Source: Archangium sp.
Lineage (GTDB): Bacteria; Myxococcota; Myxococcia; Myxococcales; Myxococcaceae
Assembly: GCA_030681645.1 (NCBI GenBank)
Contig: JAUXRX010000027.1
Location: 1-64,000 of the forward strand
DNA: 64,000 nucleotides
Direction of reading: 5' to 3'
A program made the position numbers and the translations under genes. The notes under the pieces are model-generated. The model was not told the DNA's origin. It made no database searches and saw only the letters and a list, made by a program, of their open reading frames with translations. Below, piece by piece: positions 33,844 through 41,342 of the stretch. The first letter of the stretch is position 1. The number at the start of each line of letters is the position of its first letter.

Positions 33844-35193
33844 ATGAACCCGCCCACCCCATCGACTGACCGACTGCGCGCGGCCGTGGCCCTCCTGCTC
33901 GTCGCGCTGGGCGCGGCGGGGTTCGCCATCGTCTTCAGGATCTCGGGGCAGCACGCCTCGGACTGGCTGTTCGGCCCGGGGAACCTGCTCGAGGTGTTCC
34001 GGCGCATGCCCTGGTGGCAGCGCCTCCTGGTGCCGCCTGCCGCGGGCCTGCTGGCGTGGGGCGTGCTCCGGCTCGCGGCGAAGCTGGGCACCAGCGCGTC
34101 GGTGGGCGAGGTGATGGAAGCGATCGCCGCGGGTGGTGGCCGCATGTCGGCGCCGGCCACGGGGCTCAAGGCGCTCTCCAGCTGGCTGGCGATCGGCGGC
34201 GGCGCGTCGATCGGCCGCGAAGGCCCGCTCATCCAGTTCGGAGGCGCGCTGGGCAGCTCGATTTCCCGCTGGTGGCGGCTGGGCGACCGGCACCACCGCG
34301 CGCTGGTGGCGGCGGGCACCGCGGCGGGCTTCGCGGCCGCCTACAACACCCCGCTGGCGGCGATGCTGTTCATGGTCGAGGTGGTGATGGGCGTGGCCAC
34401 GCTCGAGGTGCTGGTGCCGGCGGGCATCGCCGTGGTGCTGGCCACCGCGTTGACCCGGGCCACCCTGGGCGAAGGGCCCCTCTACGGCGCGCGCTCCTTC
34501 ACCCTCGTCAGCACGGCCGAGCTGCTGGGCTACGCGGTCCTGGGGCTGGTGGCCGGGCTGGTGGGCGCGGCCTTCATGGCGATGCTCGAGCGGGGCGAAC
34601 GGCTGGCGACGCGGCTCGCCTGGCCGCTGCTGGTGCGCATCCTGGTGGGGGCGCTGGCCGTCGGGGCGATGGCGGTGATCCTCCCCGAGGTGGTCGGCAA
34701 CGGGTTCGAGCCGCTGGCCGAGCTGTTGTCGGGCCGGCTGCCCCTGCTGGTGCTGGTGGCGCTGCTGCTGGCCAAGCCGCTCGCCACCACCCTGTCGGTC
34801 TCTTCGGGGCTGCCGGGCGGCGTCTTCACCCCCACCCTGCTCATGGGGGCCTGCCTGGGGGCGCTCTTCGGCGCGGGCGTCAACGCGCTCTTCCCCGGCC
34901 ACGTCGCCCCGGCGACCGCCTACGCGCTGGTGGGCGTGGCCGGGCTCTGCGCCGCCACCACGCACGCCCCCATCATGGCCGCGGTGCTGGGCTTCGAGCT
35001 CTCGGGTGACTACGCCATCGTGCTGCCGCTGATGCTGGTGTGCACCTGCGCCGCCTGGGTGTCCGAGCGGCTGCACCCCAATTCCCTCTACGAGGCCGAG
35101 CTGCAGCGCCGGGGGTTGAGCTGGCACGAGGCCCCGGGCGAGCGCCGGCTGCTCCCGCTCGCCGGCGCCCCGGCCGACGAGGGAAAGCGGTGA
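33844..35193 (+). CDS. ClC-type chloride channel / H+-Cl- exchanger
   Basis: A 449-residue inner-membrane protein with many hydrophobic helices. The selectivity-filter and gating motif ASIGREGPLIQ (GREGP, E126) is present, as are AAGFAAAYNTPLAAMLFMVE and SSGLPGGVFTPTLLMGACLG (GxFxP filter). A Tyr near the C-terminus (SGDYAIVLPL) lies in the region of the central anion-coordinating Tyr. There is no CBS domain. The ATG at 33844 is preferred over an ATG at 33790, which would overlap the divergent kinase start. It is convergent with the OmpA-like gene (four-base gap). It may contribute to acid resistance or chloride homeostasis; exchanger versus channel cannot be settled by reading. Confidence 0.92.
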   Translation: MNPPTPSTDRLRAAVALLLVALGAAGFAIVFRISGQHASDWLFGPGNLLEVFRRMPWWQRLLVPPAAGLLAWGVLRLAAKLGTSASVGEVMEAIAAGGGRMSAPATGLKALSSWLAIGGGASIGREGPLIQFGGALGSSISRWWRLGDRHHRALVAAGTAAGFAAAYNTPLAAMLFMVEVVMGVATLEVLVPAGIAVVLATALTRATLGEGPLYGARSFTLVSTAELLGYAVLGLVAGLVGAAFMAMLERGERLATRLAWPLLVRILVGALAVGAMAVILPEVVGNGFEPLAELLSGRLPLLVLVALLLAKPLATTLSVSSGLPGGVFTPTLLMGACLGALFGAGVNALFPGHVAPATAYALVGVAGLCAATTHAPIMAAVLGFELSGDYAIVLPLMLVCTCAAWVSERLHPNSLYEAELQRRGLSWHEAPGERRLLPLAGAPADEGKR

Positions 35194-35197
35194 GGGC

Positions 35198-36115
35198 TCA
35201 CTTCGAGGCGGCGGGGCCGGCATGCAGACCCTCGAGCGAGGGCAGCTCACCGAGGTTGGGCTGCAGCACGATCTCGATGCGCCGGTTGAGGCTGCGGGTG
35301 TCGGGCTCATTGGGCGCGACCGGGTCGAATTCCCCGTAGCCCGCCGCGGCCAGCACCTCGGGGCGCATGCCGTGGGCGACGAGGAACCGGGTCACCTCGA
35401 CCGCGCGCGCCGTCGACAGCTCCCAGTTCGAGGGGAAGCGCTCGGTGCGAATGGGCACGTTGTCGGTGTGGCCCGCCACCAGGAACCGGCGGTCTGAGAT
35501 GGTGGCGAGCACCTGCGCCACGTTGGTCAACGTCGCCTGGGCGTCCTTCTTCAGGTCGGTGCGGCCGGAATCGAAGAGCACGTCGTTGGGCATGGCGATC
35601 AGCATCCGCCCGTCGCGGATGATCACCTTGAGCTGGCCCGCGTCGATCATCGACTTGAGGCGGGTGAGCAGGCTCTGGAAGGTGGCGGCCAGCGCCTCCG
35701 CGGCGGCCTTCTGCTTGCGCAGCTCTTCCAGCCGTTCCCGGGTGGCGTCGAGGGCGCCCGCCAGCTGGCCCCGCTCGCTGGTCAGCTTCTCCACGTTCTG
35801 CCCGAGCTTCTCCAGCCGCTTCCTGAACTCGTCCACCAGCGCGGAGCTGTCGTCGAGGCTCTTGCGCAGCTTGTCCCGCTCTCCGGTCGCCTGCGCGAGC
35901 TGCTGGCCCAGGTCCTTCGCCTGGCTCTCCAGGGCGGCGCGCTTCGTTTCCAGCGCGTCGAGCCCTGCCTGGAGCGCCTGCTGCCGGGCCGCCGCCTCGC
36001 GGTCCTGCGCCGCGCGGACGGCTTCCAGCTCGGCGACCTTCTTCTCGTGCGCGCTGGTGGTGACACAGCTCGTACTCACGGCGGCGATCAAGATGACGCG
36101 AATCCAGTGGTTCAC
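35198..36115 (-). CDS. Coiled-coil OmpA-like envelope lipoprotein
   Basis: A 305-residue protein. The short signal ends AAVSTSC, a probable lipoprotein site. Residues about 28-155 form a long coiled coil rich in Ala, Glu, Gln and Arg (VAELEAVRAAQDREAAARQQ and onward). The C-terminal OmpA/MotB domain (about 175-290) contains FDSGRTDLKKDA, VAGHTDNVPI, NWELSTARAVEVTRFL and NRRIEIVLQP, which bind peptidoglycan diaminopimelate. The start is a GTG at 36115; the longer frame has no signal peptide. It is transcribed divergently from the Pal-like gene (171-base gap), forming a pair of envelope-linking proteins, and is convergent with the ClC gene. Confidence 0.88.
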   Translation of the reverse strand: MNHWIRVILIAAVSTSCVTTSAHEKKVAELEAVRAAQDREAAARQQALQAGLDALETKRAALESQAKDLGQQLAQATGERDKLRKSLDDSSALVDEFRKRLEKLGQNVEKLTSERGQLAGALDATRERLEELRKQKAAAEALAATFQSLLTRLKSMIDAGQLKVIIRDGRMLIAMPNDVLFDSGRTDLKKDAQATLTNVAQVLATISDRRFLVAGHTDNVPIRTERFPSNWELSTARAVEVTRFLVAHGMRPEVLAAAGYGEFDPVAPNEPDTRSLNRRIEIVLQPNLGELPSLEGLHAGPAASK

Positions 36116-36286
36116 GGTGCGCTCCCCTTCGGTGGAGGGGCGATCCTTCGGCGCAAATTGATATGGGGTCAAACAGTTTGAGGGTGTGGGCGGTTTCGGG
36201 CAGGGCGGAATTACGGGTCACGGTGTTTACGTGGTGCCGGACCGCTGTTAGAGATTCGTTTGTAGACAAACCATTGGAGGCGCTTG

Positions 36287-36805
36287 ATGACTGCCATGAT
36301 CCGGAGCGTGTCGTTGGGGTTGGCGATGACGTTGATGGGCTGCGCGCACCAGCAGCCCGTGCCGGTGGCGGCCGTGGAGCCTGCGCCGCCGATCACCGCG
36401 CCGCCGCAGGTGGCGGTGACGCCGGCGCCCACCGCGGCACCCGACGGAGTGACGGCGCTCGAGCAGGCGCTCCAGAACGCCACCGCCTACTTCGACTTCA
36501 ACGGCGACCAGCTCAGCCCCCAGGGCATGACCGCCCTGCAGCGGGTGGGCGAGGTGCTGCGCAAGCACCCCTCGCTCCAGATCCGCGTCGAGGGGAACTG
36601 CGACGAGCGCGGCACCTCGGAATACAACCTGGCGCTGGGCCAGCGCCGGGCCGAGATGGCCAAGAAGTACCTGGTCGCGCTGGGGGTGACGCCCGCGCAG
36701 GTCGACACCCTCTCGTACGGAGCGGAGAAGCCGGCCGACCCGGGCCACACCGACGAAGCCTGGGCGCGGAACCGGCGGGCCGACGTGCTCCGGGCTTCGA
36801 ACTGA
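36287..36805 (+). CDS. Pal-like peptidoglycan-associated lipoprotein
   Basis: A 172-residue outer-membrane lipoprotein that would tether the outer membrane to peptidoglycan as part of a Tol-Pal-like system. The signal MTAMIRSVSLGLAMTLMGC contains a clear lipobox, followed by a Pro/Ala linker. The OmpA-like domain has AYFDFNGDQLSPQG, VEGNCDERGTSEYN, LGQRRAEMAKKYL and the C-terminal NRRADV (cf. NRRVDI). Good ribosome-binding sequence (TTGGAGG at 36274-36280) favours the ATG at 36287 over a TTG three bases upstream. No tolB or tolQR genes are adjacent. The following MarR gene begins 16 bases downstream. Confidence 0.9.
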   Translation: MTAMIRSVSLGLAMTLMGCAHQQPVPVAAVEPAPPITAPPQVAVTPAPTAAPDGVTALEQALQNATAYFDFNGDQLSPQGMTALQRVGEVLRKHPSLQIRVEGNCDERGTSEYNLALGQRRAEMAKKYLVALGVTPAQVDTLSYGAEKPADPGHTDEAWARNRRADVLRASN

Positions 36806-36821
36806 CCCTCAGGCGTGGCAT

Positions 36822-37289
36822 GTGGGGCGCGTGAAGACGCCCCCGCCCGAGAGGGAGATCGTGCTCGATGAGACCCTCGAGTTCATGCAGGTGTTGTGGC
36901 GGCTCGACCACGAGCTGCAGACCGTGTCGAAGCGGATGCAGGCCGAGCTCGGGCTCACCGGCGTGCAGCGGCTGGTGTTGCGCATCGTGGGCAAGAACCC
37001 CCGCCTCTCGGCGGGAGATCTGGCGCGCACGCTCCACCTGCACCCCAGCACGCTGACCGGCGTGCTCGAGCGGCTCGAGCGGCAGAAGCTGCTCCGGCGC
37101 ACCCCCGACCCGCGCGATGGGCGCCGGGCCCTCTTTCAGATCACCGCGGCCGGGCAGACCTTGCTCGCGCGGCGCGCAGGCACGGTGGAGCACGCCGTGG
37201 CCCAGTTGCTCGAGCAGGAGCCCGGCGGCCGCATCGCGGCCGTGCGCGTGGTGCTCGATGAGCTGGTCTCGATCCTGGGGCGGGCCTGA
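36822..37289 (+). CDS. MarR-family transcriptional regulator
   Basis: A 155-residue winged-helix regulator. The N-terminal dimerisation helix (EFMQVLWRLDHELQTVSKRM) is followed by the HTH (LTGVQRLVLRIVGKNPRLSA, DLARTLHLHPSTLTGVLERL) and the wing LLRRTPDPRDGRRALFQITA. The canonical 'R.DxRDxRR' wing basic pair is present as DPRDGRRA. C-terminal helices follow. The GTG at 36822 gives a short extra N-terminus; a second GTG at 36831 is equally possible. Such proteins repress nearby genes and respond to phenolic or other small ligands. It sits between pal-like and lgt in the same direction, so self-regulation of this cluster is possible but not shown. Confidence 0.88.
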   Translation: MGRVKTPPPEREIVLDETLEFMQVLWRLDHELQTVSKRMQAELGLTGVQRLVLRIVGKNPRLSAGDLARTLHLHPSTLTGVLERLERQKLLRRTPDPRDGRRALFQITAAGQTLLARRAGTVEHAVAQLLEQEPGGRIAAVRVVLDELVSILGRA

Positions 37290-37385
37290 CGGCTGGGGCG
37301 GGGTGACCCGGCGGCCTTTGCCCGGGAAGCGCTGACCGTTTCGGCGTGTTGGCGAGGCCCCGACAAAGGAGTACGGAGCCCCACC

Positions 37386-38678
37386 ATGCTGCCGGTCCTG
37401 TATCGCTTCGTCTTCGAAACCACGTTCACCCAGGTCGTCCTCTACGCAGTCGCGCTGGGCCTGGTGGCCTACTCCGCGTCCAACGGCTGGCGGAACGCGG
37501 GCGGCGTCGACGACAAGGGCAACCCCGTCGAGCCCAGCAAGACCGACCGCCGCAACCGCGCGCTGCAGTACGGCGGCGCGGCGGTGATCCTCGCGCTGAT
37601 CGGCCTCTACTACGCGCTCCCCCCTTCCTCCTCGGGGTGGATCGCAGCGCTGATCCCCGCCTGGCTGCGCGCGCGCATCGGCCAGACCGGCCAGGGGCTC
37701 CCCATTCACACCTACGGGGTGATGATCGGCCTGGGCTTCATCACCGCCACCACCGTCATCTCGTGGCTCGCCCTGCGGGAATGGCCGGGCAAGGAGGGGC
37801 AGGAGCGCAGCGTGCAGATGCTCGACCTCGCCTTCTATTGCTTCGTGGGCGGCATCATCGGCTCACGGGTGCTCTTCGTGATCGTGAACTGGAAGGACTA
37901 CGCGGCCGACCCGATCAAGATCTTCAGCCTCGGCGGCGGCCTGGTCTTCTACGGCGGGCTCATCGGCGCGACCATCGGCTCGATCATCTTCGCCAGGCGC
38001 AACGGCATCGAGTTCCTCCGGCTCGCCGACCTCGCCATTCCCACCGTGTCCCTGGGCCAGGCCTTCGGGCGCCTGGGCTGCTTCTCTGCGGGCTGCTGCT
38101 GGGGCGACATCACCACCCACGCGCGCGCGCCGCTGGCGGTGGAGTTCCCCGGTGCGCAGGCCCAGAACCTCCTCGGCGGCAACGGCGGCACGCCCAGCCT
38201 CGCGTATTCTTCGATGGCCGACGCCGCCACCGAGACCCGCTGGGTGGTGGAGTCGACGGGCCAGTGGTCCAACCAGGCCATCGATGGCGCGGTGCGCATC
38301 TCCGACTGGGTGGCGCAGCACGGGCACACGCTCCCCGTTCATCCCACCCAGCTCTACGAGTCGTTCGGGCAGATGGTGCTGTTCGCCACGCTCATGACCG
38401 CGCGCCGGTGGCGCCGCTTCCACGGGCAGATCTTCGCGATGTGGCTCATGTGCTACGCGGTGCTTCGCAGCACGGTCGAGCTCTTCCGCGGAGACCTGGA
38501 GCGCGGCACCATCCACGGACTGATCCCCAGCATCCCCACGGGGGTCTGGTACAACATCTCGATCAGCCAGTTCATCTCGGTGGTGATGTTCAGCCTCGGG
38601 ACGTACCTGCTGGCCACCAACCTGCGCGCGGTGAAGGCCCGCCCCGCGATCGACCTGGCGACCCTCACGGCGGCCTGA
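37386..38678 (+). CDS. lgt: Prolipoprotein diacylglyceryl transferase
   Basis: A 430-residue inner-membrane enzyme that adds diacylglycerol to the lipobox Cys of prolipoproteins, serving the many lipoproteins of this genome. The Lgt signatures are present: HTYGVMIGLGF, SRVLFVIVNW, GGGLVFYGGLIG, the core GRLGCFSAGCCWG, VHPTQLYESF and VELFRGDLERG. It is about 150 residues longer than E. coli Lgt. The extra length comes from an N-terminal membrane segment (FTQVVLYAVALGLVAYS, about residues 13-30) with a hydrophilic stretch, and a loop after CCWG (about residues 250-315) before the HPTQLYE motif. The ATG follows the ribosome-binding sequence AAAGGAG. Confidence 0.95.
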   Translation: MLPVLYRFVFETTFTQVVLYAVALGLVAYSASNGWRNAGGVDDKGNPVEPSKTDRRNRALQYGGAAVILALIGLYYALPPSSSGWIAALIPAWLRARIGQTGQGLPIHTYGVMIGLGFITATTVISWLALREWPGKEGQERSVQMLDLAFYCFVGGIIGSRVLFVIVNWKDYAADPIKIFSLGGGLVFYGGLIGATIGSIIFARRNGIEFLRLADLAIPTVSLGQAFGRLGCFSAGCCWGDITTHARAPLAVEFPGAQAQNLLGGNGGTPSLAYSSMADAATETRWVVESTGQWSNQAIDGAVRISDWVAQHGHTLPVHPTQLYESFGQMVLFATLMTARRWRRFHGQIFAMWLMCYAVLRSTVELFRGDLERGTIHGLIPSIPTGVWYNISISQFISVVMFSLGTYLLATNLRAVKARPAIDLATLTAA

Positions 38679-38756
38679 ACGCCTGACCGGTCTTTTCGCA
38701 GCCCGGTCGCACGAGGGAGATCACAGCCACCGACCGGCCGAGTAGAGTGACGCCCC

Positions 38757-39830
38757 GTGCCGTCACGAGTCGTCGACAAGGCCATGGCTGACGGAAGCGC
38801 CATCAAGGGCTCCGAAGATGCGATGCAGCGCTGCAACGAGCTCGATGCCGAGCTCGCAGAGCTTCGCGCCGCGTACGACTCGTACTTCATGGGCAACGAG
38901 CGGCTGCCCCCGCTCAAGAAGCACGAGGGCTTCAAGAAGCAGTTCATGAAGCTCAAGAGCACCTTCGTGCGCCAGACGGCGGCGAAGTTCCGCATCGAGA
39001 GCATCGGCCAGAAGATGCTCACCTTCGAGCGCCTCTGGGACCGCACCATCAAGGAGATCGAGGCCGGCACCTACAAGCGCCACCTCGCCCGGCTCAAGCG
39101 GCACGGCGGACAGGAGAAGAAGAAGGCGCCTGACGCCGACTTCGACGTCGATGAGGATCTCGACATCTCCGATCTCGACGACGGCAACGACTCGCTCGAG
39201 TCGGCGCTGGCCGCCGCCGAGGCCTCCGCGTCCGCCCGCGCGGCCGCTGCACCCGCGGTCAAGCCGGTGACGGGCCTGGTGCCTGCCATCACCCCGGTGA
39301 CGCCGCCTGGAGGGGTGAAGCCCGCGCTCACGCCGCCGCCGCCGGGGCTCAAGCCGTTGACCGCGCCCATCCCCCTGACGCCCGCCGGCGGCGTGAAGCC
39401 CGCGGGACCGCCCAGGGTGACCGCGCCCCTCGCCACCGGCGCCGCGCCTGCGTTCAAGCCTGCCGTGGCGGGCGCGACCCCGGCGCTCAAGCCCGCGGGC
39501 GCGACGGGCTCGAACCCCGCGCTCAAGCCCGCGGGCGCCACCGGCGCGAACGCCGCCTTCAAGCCCGCGACGGCTCCCGCGCGGCCCCCCGCGGCGGGCG
39601 GCACCGACGGCGGGCTGTCCGACACCAAGGTGAAGGCCATCTACGACGCGTACGTGATGGCCAAGAAGCGCTGCGGTGAAGACACGCGCGCGGTGACGCT
39701 CGACTCGGTGGCCAGCTCGCTGCGCAAGCAGGTGCCTGAGTTGATGAAGCAGCACAACGCCAAGACGGTCGAGTTCAAGGTCGTGATCAAGGACGGCAAG
39801 GCCGTGCTGCGCGCGCTCCCGAAGGACTGA
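38757..39830 (+). CDS. Disordered protein with AFKP/ALKP repeats and acidic DFDVDEDLD segment
   Basis: A 357-residue protein of unknown function. Residues about 20-115 are helical and charged (ELDAELAELRAAYDSYFMG, KKHEGFKKQFMKLKSTFV). Next comes DADFDVDEDLDISDLDD, followed by about 150 disordered residues with repeats APAFKPA, TPALKPAGATG, NPALKPAGATG and AAFKPATAP. The folded C-terminus is LSDTKVKAIYDAYVMAKKRC followed by VASSLRKQVPELMKQHNAKT and VEFKVVIKDGKAVLRAL. The repeats and the acidic tag resemble the protein at 17830-18528. It starts with GTG and abuts the next gene (TGA then GTG with no gap), so they are coupled. There is no signal peptide. Confidence 0.6.
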   Translation: MPSRVVDKAMADGSAIKGSEDAMQRCNELDAELAELRAAYDSYFMGNERLPPLKKHEGFKKQFMKLKSTFVRQTAAKFRIESIGQKMLTFERLWDRTIKEIEAGTYKRHLARLKRHGGQEKKKAPDADFDVDEDLDISDLDDGNDSLESALAAAEASASARAAAAPAVKPVTGLVPAITPVTPPGGVKPALTPPPPGLKPLTAPIPLTPAGGVKPAGPPRVTAPLATGAAPAFKPAVAGATPALKPAGATGSNPALKPAGATGANAAFKPATAPARPPAAGGTDGGLSDTKVKAIYDAYVMAKKRCGEDTRAVTLDSVASSLRKQVPELMKQHNAKTVEFKVVIKDGKAVLRALPKD

Positions 39831-40961
39831 GTGGCTTCGAGAGAACAGTGGCGGGCGCAGCTCACCACCTCGAGCGGCGGAGGAGGCACCGCCCTCGACG
39901 AGCTCACCTCGGAGCTCGGCCTCGAGCCCGGTGATCATTCGCGCCTCGGTCTGCGCCTGGCCGGGCAGCGGGTCCAGGTGTCGCTCGAGCGGCGCAACCG
40001 CAACGAGGTCGGCGCAGGCGAGGTCCTGGGCGTGGTCCTCGCGGTGAAGTTCGAGGGGCAGCGCGCCGACACCGCAGACACGCAGCCGAACATCGTGCTG
40101 CGCCGCGAGCGAGACGCCGACGTGCAGGAGAAAGACCGGGGCCTCACCGTCGAGGTGCAGACGGGCTACCCGGGCTTCGACCACGCCGTCTTCATCGACA
40201 ACGACTCGAGCGAGGCAGACGTGCGGAGAATCCTCCGCCTGGAAGCGACGCGGCAGGCGGTGCTGCGGCTGCTCGACGCGGGGCATGTCGCCGTGCGCAT
40301 CAGCACCACGGGCGTCACCGTGAGGCAGGGCGTGAAGGGTGGGGTGGTGCGAGCCGCGCCGGTGCTCGACGCGCTCGAGGACCTGTTGATCGTCAGCCGG
40401 GCCGGTGGCCCCCGGGACGCCGCGCCCGCGAAGCGCGGTGAGCTGGTCCTCGGCCTCGCCGTCGCGCTCTGCACCGCCGCCATCGCCTATGCGGGCCTCG
40501 CGTGGGCCGCCTGGCCCACGAGCTTCGCGGTGTCGGGCATCGGGCTCATCGCCGGCGCCCTCGTCGCGTTCTTCGCGCGGCCCTCCGTCGAGGCCGCGAT
40601 GTCGGGTGACTCGAGCTCGGGCCGCCGCGCTGCGCTGGCCACCGTGCTGGTGGGCTTCACCGTCGCAGGGTTCGTCTTCGGTGGCCTCGAGCACGCCAAC
40701 GGCGCCCTCGACGACTCGCAGGGGAAGGAGTGGAGGGGCGTGATCACCGCGACCTCCGCGGCCAGCGCGAGCCGCAACCGGAGCACCGACCGCTACAAGA
40801 CCCTCGAGGTGAGGTGGAGCGACGGCAGCACCGAGAGCCTCCACTCCGAGTCGGGCGTCAACGTGGGTGACCACGTGTTCGAGACGAGGCACCCCGGCGC
40901 GCTGGGCTTCCCCTGGGTCGAGGGCCGCCACTTCGTCACCGGCGGGCGGGGGATGCGGTGA
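39831..40961 (+). CDS. Membrane protein of unknown function, coupled to the disordered protein
   Basis: A 376-residue protein. About 195 soluble N-terminal residues come first. They contain alternating strands with charged loops (SRLGLRLAGQRVQVSLERRN, TVEVQTGYPGFDHAVFIDND, DVRRILRLEATRQAVLRLLD). Three hydrophobic helices follow (GLAVALCTAAIAYAGLAWAA, SFAVSGIGLIAGALVAFFA, LATVLVGFTVAGFVFGGLE). A C-terminal soluble strand-rich part (TLEVRWSDGSTESLHSESGV) ends the protein. The GTG start directly follows the stop of the preceding gene. No family is recognised. The tight coupling to the disordered protein suggests a shared complex. Confidence 0.55.
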   Translation: MASREQWRAQLTTSSGGGGTALDELTSELGLEPGDHSRLGLRLAGQRVQVSLERRNRNEVGAGEVLGVVLAVKFEGQRADTADTQPNIVLRRERDADVQEKDRGLTVEVQTGYPGFDHAVFIDNDSSEADVRRILRLEATRQAVLRLLDAGHVAVRISTTGVTVRQGVKGGVVRAAPVLDALEDLLIVSRAGGPRDAAPAKRGELVLGLAVALCTAAIAYAGLAWAAWPTSFAVSGIGLIAGALVAFFARPSVEAAMSGDSSSGRRAALATVLVGFTVAGFVFGGLEHANGALDDSQGKEWRGVITATSAASASRNRSTDRYKTLEVRWSDGSTESLHSESGVNVGDHVFETRHPGALGFPWVEGRHFVTGGRGMR

Positions 40962-40994
40962 ACCCTCGGGCCGCCGGCCCGGCTCTGGGGCTCC

Positions 40995-41342
40995 ATGAAT
41001 CCTGACTACGTCCCCTGGCTGGTGTTCGGCGGTGTCTTCGCCGCGTTGATGATCTTCAAGCGGCTCGGGCAGATCTCCTCTGCGAAGGCGCGCCAGCTGG
41101 TGCAGTCGGGCGCTAAGTTGGTCGACGTGCGCAGCGCGGCCGAGTTCGCCTCGGGCCACATTCCCGGCGCGGTCAACGTGCCGGTCGGTGAGCTGGGCGC
41201 GAAGGTGAAGTCGCTCGGCGCGAAGGACAAGCCCGTCATCGTCTACTGCGCGTCAGGCACGCGCAGCGCCATGGCCCGCTCGGTGCTCAAGGGCCAGGGC
41301 TTCGCCCAGGTGTTCAACCTGGGCTCGATGAGCCGCTGGTAG
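40995..41342 (+). CDS. Membrane-anchored rhodanese-like protein
   Basis: A 115-residue protein with an N-terminal transmembrane helix (VPWLVFGGVFAALMIF) and one rhodanese domain: AKLVDVRSAAEFASGHIPGA, VPVGEL and the active loop VIVYCASGTRS (C85, R90). It would transfer or carry sulfane sulfur at the membrane. Its length is typical of single-domain PspE/YgaP-type proteins. The ATG follows the previous gene by 33 bases. It is convergent with the large vWA lipoprotein gene, whose stop codon begins on the next base, so any terminator must lie inside one of the genes. Confidence 0.9.
   Translation: MNPDYVPWLVFGGVFAALMIFKRLGQISSAKARQLVQSGAKLVDVRSAAEFASGHIPGAVNVPVGELGAKVKSLGAKDKPVIVYCASGTRSAMARSVLKGQGFAQVFNLGSMSRW

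Noticed and set aside
33801..34319. Upstream extension of the histidine kinase frame
   Set aside because: The extra 173 residues are opposite the ClC gene, are Ser/Pro/Arg-rich and carry no domain.
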